Source: CADEED01 sp043747835
GTDB lineage: Bacteria > Pseudomonadota > Gammaproteobacteria > Steroidobacterales > Steroidobacteraceae
Length of the DNA stretch: 64,000 nt
Direction: 5' to 3'
Assembly: GCA_043747835.1 (NCBI GenBank)
Contig: JAYTOK010000135.1
Coordinates: 55,576 to 119,575, forward strand
Under the pieces are notes generated by a model. That model was not told the origin of the DNA. It saw nothing but the letters and a program-made list of their open reading frames with translations, and did no database searches. Position numbers and translations under genes: made by a program. Below are positions 41,444 to 50,400 of the stretch, one piece after another; within the stretch, counting starts at the first letter, position 1, and each line of letters begins with the position of its first letter.

Positions 41444-42177
41444 GTTCCGCATCGCCCATTGCCTTAGGGATCAACATCGACCACGTGGCCACGGTGCGCC
41501 AGGCGCGGCGCGCGCCGTACCCGGATCCCGTCCACGCCGCGTTGCTCGCGGAGCAATCGGGCGCGGACAACATCACGCTGCATCTGCGCGAGGATCGCCG
41601 CCACATCCAGGACCGCGACGTGCGCGCGCTGCGTCCGCTGCTGCTCACGCGCATGAATCTCGAGATGGGACTCACCGACGAGATGATCGGGATCGCCTGT
41701 GAAGTGCGCCCGCAGGATTGTTGTCTCGTCCCCGAGAGTCGCCAGGAAATCACGACCGAGGGCGGACTCGATGTCGCCGGCAACGTGGAGCGCGTTGCCG
41801 CCGGCGTGCGCAAGCTCGCCGACGCCGGGATACGCGTAGCGTTGTTCATCGGTCCTGAGATCGCGCAGGTCGAGGCGGCGAAGCGCTCGGGCGCGCCGGT
41901 CATCGAACTGCACACGGGTACGTACGCCGACTCCACGGGCGCAGCAAAGGCGCGCGAGCTCGAGCGGCTCGTGAGCGCCGCGCGCCGCGCGTCGAGCCTC
42001 GGGCTGGAGGTCCACGCGGGACACGGCCTCACGTACCACAATGTCGAGCCGATCGCCGCGATCCCCGAGATCGTCGAGCTCAACATCGGCCACTGCATCG
42101 TGGCGCGCGCCATTTTCACCGGCCTGCCGGCCGCGGTGCGTGACATGAAGGCGCTCATGGCCGGAGCGCGCCGATGA
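41440..42177 (+). CDS. pdxJ: Pyridoxine 5'-phosphate synthase
   Basis: PdxJ condenses 1-deoxy-xylulose-5-phosphate with 3-amino-2-oxopropyl phosphate to give pyridoxine 5'-phosphate. The TIM-barrel motifs GINIDHVATVRQARR, DNITLHLREDRRHIQD and the C-terminal GHGLTYHNV with LNIGHCIVARAIF are intact. 245 aa is normal. It lies between recO and acpS with 4-bp overlaps, matching the E. coli rnc-era-recO-pdxJ-acpS order. Confidence 0.97.
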   Translation: MSSASPIALGINIDHVATVRQARRAPYPDPVHAALLAEQSGADNITLHLREDRRHIQDRDVRALRPLLLTRMNLEMGLTDEMIGIACEVRPQDCCLVPESRQEITTEGGLDVAGNVERVAAGVRKLADAGIRVALFIGPEIAQVEAAKRSGAPVIELHTGTYADSTGAAKARELERLVSAARRASSLGLEVHAGHGLTYHNVEPIAAIPEIVELNIGHCIVARAIFTGLPAAVRDMKALMAGARR

Positions 42178-42647
42178 TCTTCGGCATCGGCGTCGACGTC
42201 CTCGAAGCCGCGCGCGTCAAGAAGCTCTATGAGAAGTACGGCGATCATTTCGTCGATCGACTCCTCATGCCCGCCGAGCGCGAGCAGCTCTACAAAACGA
42301 AGCGAACGGAACGGTTTCTCGCGATGCGTTTCGCCGCGAAGGAGGCCATCGTGAAAGCCATGGGTACCGGATTCGCGCACGGCATCTGGATTCGCGACGT
42401 TGGCATCGTGCAAAACGCCTGGGGCCGGCCGGAAGTCGTGTACTCGGCGCGCGGCGAGAAAGTGCGGCGGCGTCTCGGCATCGGCGGCGGTCACGTGACG
42501 CTGACGGATGAAGCCGGGCTGATCGTCGCGGTCGCCGTGCTCGAGAATGCGCAGCGTGCGAAGCCGCGGGCGCGGCCGGCGCGCGGCGCACGGCCGGTGC
42601 GCGGCGTGAGGCCTGTCGTGAAGGCGCGCGCGGGAAGACGCAAATGA
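42174..42647 (+). CDS. acpS: Holo-[acyl-carrier-protein] synthase with basic C-terminal extension
   Basis: AcpS transfers the phosphopantetheine of CoA to acyl carrier protein. The metal-binding start FGIGVDVLEAARV and the RFAAKEAIVKAMGTG motif are intact. The protein is 157 aa; homologues are about 125. The extra C-terminal 30 or so residues are almost entirely Arg, Ala, Pro and Val (ARPARGARPVRGVRP and KARAGRRK). The extension looks disordered and may bind nucleic acid or acidic partners. The start overlaps pdxJ and the stop overlaps the exonuclease gene. Confidence 0.94.
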   Translation: MIFGIGVDVLEAARVKKLYEKYGDHFVDRLLMPAEREQLYKTKRTERFLAMRFAAKEAIVKAMGTGFAHGIWIRDVGIVQNAWGRPEVVYSARGEKVRRRLGIGGGHVTLTDEAGLIVAVAVLENAQRAKPRARPARGARPVRGVRPVVKARAGRRK

Positions 42648-43429
42648 ACACCCTCGTGTTCGACATCGAGACCGTGCCCGACGTCGAGTTCGGCCGGCGT
42701 CTCTTCGGGCTCGAAGGCCTCGACGACGAGGAAGTCGGCAAGGCGATGCAGGCGCGCGCGCGGCAGGAATCGGGCAGCGATTTCCTGAAACACGAACAGC
42801 AGCGCATCGTCGCGATCTCGTGCGCATTCCGCTCGCGCGACGGCTTTCGCGTCTGGAGCCTGGGCGACGAATCGGCGGACGAGCGCGAGCTCGTGCTGCG
42901 CTTCTTCGATGGCCTCGAGAAATTCACGCCGGATCTCGTGAGCTGGAATGGCGGCGGCTTCGACCTGCCGGTACTGCACTACCGCGCGCTGCGCCACAAG
43001 GTGGCCGCCCCGCGTTACTGGGAGACCGGCGAGGAAGACACCTCTTTCCGCTTCAACAACTATCTCGGCCGCTTCCACTGGCGCCACATCGACGTCATGG
43101 ACGTGCTGGCGGGATACCAGAACCGCGCGCGCGCCTCCCTGTCCGACACGGCCGTGTTGCTGGGATTTCCCGGGAAGCTCGGCTTCGACGGGTCGCAGGT
43201 CTGGAATGCCTATCGCGCCGGCGAGCTCACGCGCATCCGCCGCTATTGCGAAACGGATGTGATCAACACCTGGCTCGTGTTCCTGCGCTTCCAGCACATG
43301 CGCGGCCGGCTCACGGATGCCGGCCTCGACGAGGAGATCGCGCGCACGCGCGCGTGGCTGGTGGAAGCGAAGCAGCCGCACTTCGACGAGTTCCTGGCCG
43401 CGTGGAGCCCGGAAGAGAGCAAACCGTGA
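42644..43429 (+). CDS. Predicted 3'-5' exonuclease, PolB-like DEDD family
   Basis: The 261-aa protein opens with NTLVFDIETVPDVEFG, the Exo I motif with Asp and Glu metal ligands (D6, E8). SWNGGGFDLPVLHYRAL is Exo II, and RRYCETDVINTWLVFLRF carries the Exo III Asp. This is the stand-alone exonuclease family related to the proofreading domain of B-family polymerases. A repair or RNA-trimming role is possible; the substrate is not known. It overlaps acpS and rlmD by 4 bp on either side. Confidence 0.88.
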   Translation: MNTLVFDIETVPDVEFGRRLFGLEGLDDEEVGKAMQARARQESGSDFLKHEQQRIVAISCAFRSRDGFRVWSLGDESADERELVLRFFDGLEKFTPDLVSWNGGGFDLPVLHYRALRHKVAAPRYWETGEEDTSFRFNNYLGRFHWRHIDVMDVLAGYQNRARASLSDTAVLLGFPGKLGFDGSQVWNAYRAGELTRIRRYCETDVINTWLVFLRFQHMRGRLTDAGLDEEIARTRAWLVEAKQPHFDEFLAAWSPEESKP

Positions 43430-44796
43430 TCAAGGCGGGAAGCGTCGCGCGCGTGCCCCGGAAGCTGGCGGAGCCGGAAACCGCGGTCGTCGCCGATCTC
43501 ACGCACGAGGGCGAGGGCGTCGTGCGCGCAGCGGACGTCGGCGGCAAGACTGTGTTCATCCCGGGCGCGCTGCCCGGCGAGCGCGTGACCTTCCGCCGGC
43601 GCAGCTTCCACAAGAGTCACGACGAAGCCGAGTTGCTGGAGATCATCGAGGCATCGCCCGACCGCGTGACACCGCGTTGCGCGCACTTCGGTGTGTGCGG
43701 TGGCTGCGCGCTGCAACACCTCGCGCCCGCCGCGCAGATCGCGGCCAAGCAACGCGAACTCGCCGCGAACCTCGAACGGATCGGCAATGTCGATCCCGCG
43801 ACCTGGCTGCCTCCCTTGTTAGGACCTCACTGGAACTACCGGCGTCGCGCGCGGCTCTCCTCGCGCTACGTCACGAAGAAGGGCAGGAGCCTCGTCGGCT
43901 TCCGCGAGAAGCAGGGCAAGTACGTCGCCGACGTCCAGCGTTGTGAGGTCGTGGCGGAGCCGGTCGGCGCGCTCATCGCGACGCTCGCGCTGTTGCTGAC
44001 GTCGATGGAGCGGCGCGAGAGCATCCCGCAGATCGAAGTCGCGTTGTCCGATGGCGAGAGTGCGCTCGTCCTGCGCGTGCTCGATCCGCTGCCCGAGTCC
44101 GATCTCGACAAACTGCGTGCGTTCGAACGCGAACAGGGCCTGCGTCTGCTCCTGCAACCGGGCGGACTCAACACCATCGCGCCGCTGACACCCGGGCCGG
44201 TCGATCTCCACTACCGGCTCGATGCGTTCGACGTGCGGCTCGACTTCGGGCCCAGCGACTTCGTGCAGGTGAACGCCGCCATCAACCAGGCAATGGTGGC
44301 GCGCGCCATCGAACTACTCGACGTGCGCCCCACCGACCGGGTGCTGGACCTCTACTGCGGCCTCGGCAACTTCACGCTGCCGCTCGCGCGGCGCGCCGCG
44401 GCGGTGGTCGGCATCGAGGGCGACGCCGGCCTGATCGAGCGGGCCCGCGGAAATGCCCGGCGAAATGGCATCGAGAACGCCGAGTTCCACGTGGGCGACC
44501 TGTCGGTGGCCCCGGATCCGACCCTGTCCTGGATGCGCGGGGCCTATGATGCGGTCCTGTTAGACCCGCCGCGGGTGGGCGCGCGCGAGGTTTTGAGCGC
44601 CGTGGCACACATTGCACCGCGACGGGTGGTGTATATCTCCTGTCACACGGGCTCCCTGGCACGCGACCTGGGAGTCCTGACACACGAACTGGGCTTCCGC
44701 TTAACGGCCGCGGGGGTCCTTGATATGTTTCCGCACACGACACATGTGGAGTCCGTGGCGGTGCTCGAAAGGGCGCCGACCCGAGGGGGCTCCTGA
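43426..44796 (+). CDS. rlmD: 23S rRNA (uracil(1939)-C5)-methyltransferase RlmD
   Basis: RlmD methylates U1939 of 23S rRNA. The TRAM domain (VVADLTHEGEGVVRA) precedes the 4Fe-4S cysteines C85, C91 and C94 in CAHFGVCGGCALQHL; a later RCEVV Cys is the probable fourth ligand. The SAM region LDLYCGLGNFTLPLA and the DPPRVGAREVL motif are intact. The catalytic Cys is about residue 406 in YISCHTGSLARDL. The start is GTG 43426, overlapping the exonuclease stop; an upstream open frame is a shadow. 456 aa. Confidence 0.95.
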   Translation: MIKAGSVARVPRKLAEPETAVVADLTHEGEGVVRAADVGGKTVFIPGALPGERVTFRRRSFHKSHDEAELLEIIEASPDRVTPRCAHFGVCGGCALQHLAPAAQIAAKQRELAANLERIGNVDPATWLPPLLGPHWNYRRRARLSSRYVTKKGRSLVGFREKQGKYVADVQRCEVVAEPVGALIATLALLLTSMERRESIPQIEVALSDGESALVLRVLDPLPESDLDKLRAFEREQGLRLLLQPGGLNTIAPLTPGPVDLHYRLDAFDVRLDFGPSDFVQVNAAINQAMVARAIELLDVRPTDRVLDLYCGLGNFTLPLARRAAAVVGIEGDAGLIERARGNARRNGIENAEFHVGDLSVAPDPTLSWMRGAYDAVLLDPPRVGAREVLSAVAHIAPRRVVYISCHTGSLARDLGVLTHELGFRLTAAGVLDMFPHTTHVESVAVLERAPTRGGS

Positions 44797-44811
44797 GATA
44801 GGAATTAGCAG

Positions 44812-45864
44812 GTGACTCTGGGCCCACTGATGGTCGACGTCGCCGGTCTCGAGCTCACGCCCGAAGACCGCGATGTGCTGCGCCACCCTCTCGTGGGCAG
44901 CGTCATCCTCTTCACGCGAAATTTCGCGGCCTCGGATCAGTTGCGCCAGCTCGTCGCCGACATCCACGCCGTTCGCGCGCCCGCGCTCGTCGTCGGCGTG
45001 GACCACGAGGGCGGCCGCGTCCAGCGTTTCCGCAAAGAGTTTTCCGTCCTGCCGCCCCTGCGCCGCATCGGCCATGAATTCGATCTCGACGCGAAGCACG
45101 GGCTCACGCTCGCCCGTTCGATGGGCTGGCTCATGGCCGCCGAGCTGCGCGCGCACGGAATCGATCTGTCGTTCGCGCCCTGCGTCGATCTCGACTACGG
45201 CGTCAGCGAGGTGATCGGCGACCGCGCGTTCCATTCGAAGCCGGAGGCCGTCGCGCAGCTCGCGCTCGCGTACATGCACGGCATGAAGGACGCGGGCATG
45301 GCCGCCACCGCCAAACATTTCCCGGGTCACGGCGCCGTCGTCGCGGACTCGCACCAGTCGCTGCCGGTAGACAGGCGCGACTGGAACGGCATCGCCGACG
45401 ACATCCTCCCGTACCGCCGATTGATCGCGAACGGGTTGCCCGGCGTCATGGTCGCGCACGTCCTGTTCCCCGCGGTCGCACCCGAGCCCGCGAGCCTGTC
45501 GCGGCGCTGGATCCAGAACGCGCTGCGCGAAGAGCTGCGCTTCGAGGGTGCGGTCTTCACCGATGATCTGTCGATGGGCGGCGCGAAGGAATTCGGCGAC
45601 GTCGTGCAACGTGCGAGGGCAGCGCTCGAGGCGGGTTGTGATGTTCTGCCCGTGTGCAACGATCGTCCCGCGGTCGCGAAACTGCTCGATGAGCTGGACC
45701 ACGAGACCCAGCCGAGCTCGCATTTGCGGCTCGTGCGCATGCGCGGCAAGGCCGCGCCCGAACGCGAAGAACTTCTGGCTGGAGAGCCGTGGCGTGGTGC
45801 GCAGGATTTGCTGGCGCGTTCCGCGCAGGCGCCGGCGCTCAAGCTCACGGCGGGCAACGCATGA
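44812..45864 (+). CDS. nagZ: Beta-N-acetylhexosaminidase NagZ
   Basis: NagZ removes N-acetylglucosamine from anhydromuropeptides during peptidoglycan recycling in the cytosol. GH3 motifs are clear: VVGVDHEGGRVQRFR, ATAKHFPGHGAVVADSH with the catalytic-dyad His at 176-181 region, and the nucleophile Asp251 in GAVFTDDLSMGGA. The start is GTG 44812; an in-frame ATG at 44830 is an alternative. 350 aa. The stop overlaps the next gene by ATGA. Confidence 0.96.
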   Translation: MTLGPLMVDVAGLELTPEDRDVLRHPLVGSVILFTRNFAASDQLRQLVADIHAVRAPALVVGVDHEGGRVQRFRKEFSVLPPLRRIGHEFDLDAKHGLTLARSMGWLMAAELRAHGIDLSFAPCVDLDYGVSEVIGDRAFHSKPEAVAQLALAYMHGMKDAGMAATAKHFPGHGAVVADSHQSLPVDRRDWNGIADDILPYRRLIANGLPGVMVAHVLFPAVAPEPASLSRRWIQNALREELRFEGAVFTDDLSMGGAKEFGDVVQRARAALEAGCDVLPVCNDRPAVAKLLDELDHETQPSSHLRLVRMRGKAAPEREELLAGEPWRGAQDLLARSAQAPALKLTAGNA

Positions 45865-46799
45865 GCATGAATGGATTTCAGGGTGAGTTCCTGCGCGGCG
45901 CGCTCGATGTCGCGCCCGAGGGTGCGGTGATCTGCGAAGCGGGCGGCGATCGCGTGGTCATCTACGCGAACTCGGCGTTCTGCCGGCTCACCGGTTACGA
46001 GCTGCACGAGCTGCTCGGCAAGAATCTGCGACTGCTCCAGCGCGAGGATCGCGACCAGCAGGAACTCGACACGCTGCGCGAAGCGCTGCGGCACGGCGAG
46101 GCTTCGCGTGCCCTATTGCGGAACACGCGCAAGGACGGCACCGTCTTCGTGAACGACATGCAGATATTCCCGTTGAAGGATTCCAACGGAAAGATCACCC
46201 ACTTCATCGGCTATCACCGCGAAGGCGGCACGCGCACGCGCACCGGCGCGGGCGACACGGGCATCCGCGGCCTGCCGAGCTGGGTGCGCGAGGACCGGCT
46301 CACCGGTCTCGCGTCGCGCTACTACTTCGAGGATGTGCTGAAGCGCGACTTCGCGCTCGCGCAACGCGACAAGACCGAGATCGCGCTGCTGCTGTTCGAC
46401 ATCGACCAGTTAGGCCCGTACAACGAAATCTTCGATCGAGCCGGCGGTGACGCCGTCGTCAAGCGTGTCGCGCGCGCCGTCGCGGGCGCGTTCCGTCGCG
46501 GCACCGACATCGTCGGCCGCTGGGAAGGCGCGAGCGTCATCGTGCTGATGCACGGCACGCAGGCGGATCATGTGATCCAGCACGCCACGACCGTCGCGCA
46601 TCGCGTGCGCGAACAGCAGATCCATCACCCGCGTTCGCAGCAGAAATTCGTGACGGTGAGCGGTGGCATCGCGATCCACGCGGCGCGGTCCGAAGATTCC
46701 GCGGAGACGTTTCTCAAGGCCGTCGAGTCGGCGGTGGCTCGCGCGAAGGAGCAGGGGCGGAATCGCGTCATCGTTGCCGAGGAATCGGATTTCGCCTGA
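45861..46799 (+). CDS. PAS (LOV-like) plus degenerate GGDEF signalling protein
   Basis: The 312-aa protein has an N-terminal PAS domain with strong LOV character: NSAFCRLTGYELHELLGKNL, RLLQREDRDQQELD, RNTRKDGTVFVNDMQIFPL and ITHFIGYHRE. In true LOV domains the motif is GRNCRFLQ; here it reads GKNLRLLQ, so Leu56 replaces the flavin-binding Cys. The GGDEF domain begins near RLTGLASRYYFEDVL. Its signature region reads RWEGASV at 220-226, so GGDEF is replaced by EGASV and diguanylate cyclase activity is unlikely. It may act as a flavin or ligand sensor that works by protein contact. The start overlaps nagZ. Confidence 0.85.
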   Translation: MSMNGFQGEFLRGALDVAPEGAVICEAGGDRVVIYANSAFCRLTGYELHELLGKNLRLLQREDRDQQELDTLREALRHGEASRALLRNTRKDGTVFVNDMQIFPLKDSNGKITHFIGYHREGGTRTRTGAGDTGIRGLPSWVREDRLTGLASRYYFEDVLKRDFALAQRDKTEIALLLFDIDQLGPYNEIFDRAGGDAVVKRVARAVAGAFRRGTDIVGRWEGASVIVLMHGTQADHVIQHATTVAHRVREQQIHHPRSQQKFVTVSGGIAIHAARSEDSAETFLKAVESAVARAKEQGRNRVIVAEESDFA

Positions 46800-46804
46800 C
46801 TTCA

Positions 46805-46855
46805 GTTAAAGGGGACAGATCTATTTAGCCGCTAAATAGATCTGTCCCCTTTAAC
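46805..46855. repeat. Perfect 25-bp-arm palindrome at a convergent gene end (copy 2)
   Basis: Arms 46805-46829 and 46831-46855 pair perfectly around base 46830. The arm carries the same TAAAGGGGACAGATCTATTT core as copy 1, but the loop-proximal bases are AGC/GCT instead of TCC/GGA, so pairing is kept while sequence changes. It lies just after the PAS-GGDEF stop and contains the stop of the convergent csiV-like gene (46851-46853). Confidence 0.85.
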
Positions 46856-47465
46856 GTCCGCCGGTCGCCTTGTTCACGGGCGTCACTAGCGCGATCACGC
46901 CAAACGCCGGGTGGTCGAAGTAGTTCCTCTCGAACGCCTTCACGCGCCGCGACTCGCTCAGCACGAACGTCGTCCCCGGCGCCGCCGCGAGACCCGCGGG
47001 CGGGCTCGACGTCGTGTAGTTCAGCGTCATGCCGAGGTGCAGGTAGTCCTTCGCTTCGAGATAGATGATTCCCGACAGGCCCGGCACGTTGCCGGCCAGC
47101 TTAGCAACCGTGAAGCCGGCGCCCGATCCCCATGAGCTCGCGGTCTGCTGCCAGGCGAAATGCGCGATCGGCTGGTAGCTAGACGAATTCTGCAGGCGCG
47201 TCGCGACTTCCTTGAGCTGATACTGCGAAGCGGCGATGGCCTGCACGAAGCGGCCCGCGACGGACGGATCCGCCCGGTCGGGACGGCGTGCGACGGGCTT
47301 GACGCTCCAGTCCTCGGGGCCGCCGGCACCGGTGTTGTTGCGGATGACGATGATCTCGACCGTGTACACGCGCGGCGAAGCTGCGGTCTGCGCGGAGGAC
47401 GGCGCAACGCTGGCGACGGCCAGAACCGCGAGAAGCGGGAGACGCAAGAAAGCGGCTTTCTTCAT
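46851..47465 (-). CDS. CsiV-like periplasmic protein
   Basis: The 204-aa protein starts at ATG 47465, giving a clean signal peptide (KKAAFLRLPLLAVLAVASV, cleavage near SSAQTA). The mature start VYTVEIIVIRNN matches the CsiV family opening, and IYLEAKDYLHLGMTL and the closing EYxxFDHPAFGVIALVTP-like region (here FERNYFDHPAFGVIALVTPV) are family features. CsiV is a conserved periplasmic protein often encoded next to mfd. Its stop lies in the palindrome, and its start is 21 bp downstream of the mfd stop on the same strand. Confidence 0.82.
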   Translation of the reverse strand: MKKAAFLRLPLLAVLAVASVAPSSAQTAASPRVYTVEIIVIRNNTGAGGPEDWSVKPVARRPDRADPSVAGRFVQAIAASQYQLKEVATRLQNSSSYQPIAHFAWQQTASSWGSGAGFTVAKLAGNVPGLSGIIYLEAKDYLHLGMTLNYTTSSPPAGLAAAPGTTFVLSESRRVKAFERNYFDHPAFGVIALVTPVNKATGGR

Positions 47466-47485
47466 GGGCCGAAAGTATAGCGGGT

Positions 47486-50400
47486 TCACTTGCGCTTCCC
47501 GGCCGGCGGTTTGGGCGTCGGCTTGTCGGCGGGCGGCGTCTTGTTCCCGCCGTCGCGCAGCTCGCCCAGGAGCTTCTCGGCGAACTCGAAACGCTCCGCG
47601 TCGGTCTCGCTCTCGATGGAGATGCGTAGTTTGAGCGCGCCTTCGAGGCGGTAGTCGCGGTCCGGGTGCTGCACCAATCGTATGACCGCCCGTGGGTCCA
47701 CCTGGTTCGCTTCCTCGAACAATGCGTAGCCACCCTGGGGCCCGAGATCGAGTCGGCGGATTCCGAGGGCGCGTGCCGTCAATTTGAGTCTTGCCACGCG
47801 CAACAGGTTCGTGGCCGGCGGCGGCAGCGGCCCGAACCGGTCCACGATTTCCTCGGTCAGCTCGTCGACCGCCGCACTGTCAGGAGCCGCGGCCAGCCGC
47901 TTGTACATCGCGAGGCGCACGGGGACATCGGCGACATAGCTCTCCGGTAGCAACGAGGGCAGGCGCAACTCGACTTCTGCGGTCGCCGCGAGCGGCCGGT
48001 CGAGATCGGGTTCGCGGCCTTCCTTGAGCGCCTTGACCGCCTGCTCCAGCATGTCGAGGTACATCGTCAGGCCGACCTCGGTGAGTTCGCCGCTCTGCGA
48101 TTCGCCGAGCAGCTCGCCCGCGCCGCGGATTTCGAGGTCGTGCGTCGCGAGCACGAAGCCCGCGCCCAGGTCCTCGAGCGACTCGATGGCCTCGAGCCGC
48201 TTCACGGCATCGGCGGTCAGCGCCTTGCGCGGCGGCGTCAGCAGGTACGCATACGCGCGGTGATGCGAGCGACCCACGCGGCCGCGCAACTGGTGGAGCT
48301 GCGCCAACCCGAGCCGGTCCGCGCGATCGATCATGATCGTGTTGGCCGTGGGCACGTCGATGCCGCTCTCGATAATCGTCGTGCAGACCAGCATGTTGAA
48401 CCGGCGGTGATAGAAATCGACCATCAATTGTTCGAGATCGCGCTCCCGCATCTGGCCGTGACCGACGCGCACGTCGGCCTCCGGAATCAGTTTCGCGAGT
48501 TCTTGCGCAGTCTTCTCGATGGTCTCGACGACGTTGTGCACGAAGTAAACCTGGCCGCCGCGCCGGAACTCGCGCAACGCGGCTTCACGCAATGTCGGCG
48601 CATTCCACTCCGTCACGAAGGTCTTGATCGCGAGACGTTCGGCCGGTGGCGTCGTGATCAGCGATAGATCGCGCAGGCCCCCGAGCGCCATGTTCAGCGT
48701 GCGCGGGATCGGCGTCGCGGTGAGCGTGAGCACGTGCACTTCCGCGCGCAGCGTCTTCAGCTTCTCCTTGTCGCGCACGCCGAAGCGGTGTTCCTCATCG
48801 ACGATGATGAGGCCGAGATCCTTGAAGCGAAGATTCGCGTGCAGCAGGCGATGCGTCGCGATCACGATGTCGACCGTGCCGCGCTCGATGCCTTCGAGCA
48901 CCGCGTTCGATTCCTTGCCCGTTCGAAAGCGCGACAAGGTCTCGATCCGAACAGGCCAGTCCGCGAAGCGATCGCGGAAATTGTTCGTGTGCTGCTCGGC
49001 GAGCAGCGTCGTGGGCACGAGCACCGCTACCTGCTTGCCCGACTGCGCCGCGACGAATGCCGCGCGCATCGCCACCTCCGTCTTGCCGAAGCCGACGTCG
49101 CCGCAGACGACGCGATCCATCGGCTTCTCGGCGTTGAGGTCCTGAAGCACTTGCCGAATCGCTTCGGCCTGGTCGGCGGTCTCCTCAAACGGAAAGCTGT
49201 TCGCGAACGCCTGGTAGTCGATCTCTTTGGACGCCAGGGCGGGGCCGCGCTGCGCCTGCCGCCGCGCGTAAAGGTCGAGCAATTCCGCCGCGACGTCGCG
49301 GATCTTGTCCGCGGCCCGCTTGCGCGCCTTCGCCCATTGATCGGTGCCGAGGCGATGCAGCGGCGCGCTTTCGGGCGCCGCGCCCGAGTAACGCGAGACG
49401 AGATGCAACTGCTGGACCGGGACGTAGAGCTTGTCGCCGCCCGCGTATTCGAGCACGACGAACTCGCCATCCTGTCCCGCGACCTGCATCACCTGCAGGC
49501 CGAGATAACGGCCGACGCCGTATTCCTCGTGCACGACGGGTGAGCCCGGGCCCAGCGCCGTGAGATCGCGCAGGATCGCCTGGGGATCCGACTGCGCACG
49601 GCGGCGGCGGCGCTCCTGCCGCGCGCGCTGGCCGAACAACTGGCCTTCACCGAGCACCGCGATCGGCGGCGAGACGACGTTGAGCCCGGCCATCTCGGGT
49701 GCGATCGTCAGCGCGAAACGCGCGTCCGATTCGACGAACTCGTTCCACCCCGCGACGGATTTTGGTGCCAGCGAATGCGCGCGCAGCATCTCGAGCAGCA
49801 CTTCGCGCCGTCCCGCGGAATCCGCGGCGAGCAGCACGCGGCCTTCGAACGTCGACAGGAAATTCACGAGCGGCGTGAGCGGCTTCTCCGCGCGCAGGTC
49901 CAGCTTCCATTCCTTCGGCGCGGCGGTCGGAAAGTTGTGGCCTGTCGACTCGTCTTCGATCTTGAACGACTCGAGATCGACGCGCGTGAACGTGTCGAGT
50001 CGCGCGGTGATCTCCTCGGCCGGCAGGAACAGTTCCTCTGGCGCAAGAACGGGACGTTCGACGTCGTGCCGGCGTTCCTCGTAGCGCTCGGCAACGCCTT
50101 GCGCCGCGTGTTCGAGCACGCCGGGCAACCCCATGCCCGCGGCGATCACTGTGTCCGCGGGAAGGTAGTCGAGCAGCGTGTCCGTCGTGTCGAAGAACAG
50201 CGGCAGGTAGAACTCGATGCCGGGCGGCGCGAGACCGTCACTGACGCCGCGGTAGATCACGCTCTTCGTCGGGTCGCCTTCGAAGCGCTTGCGATATCGC
50301 AGGCGGAATGCCTTGACGGAATCCGCGTCGAGCGGCAGCTCACGGCCGGGAAGCAACCGTACCTTCTTCAGCGACTCGCCCGAGCGCTGCGTCTCCGGAT

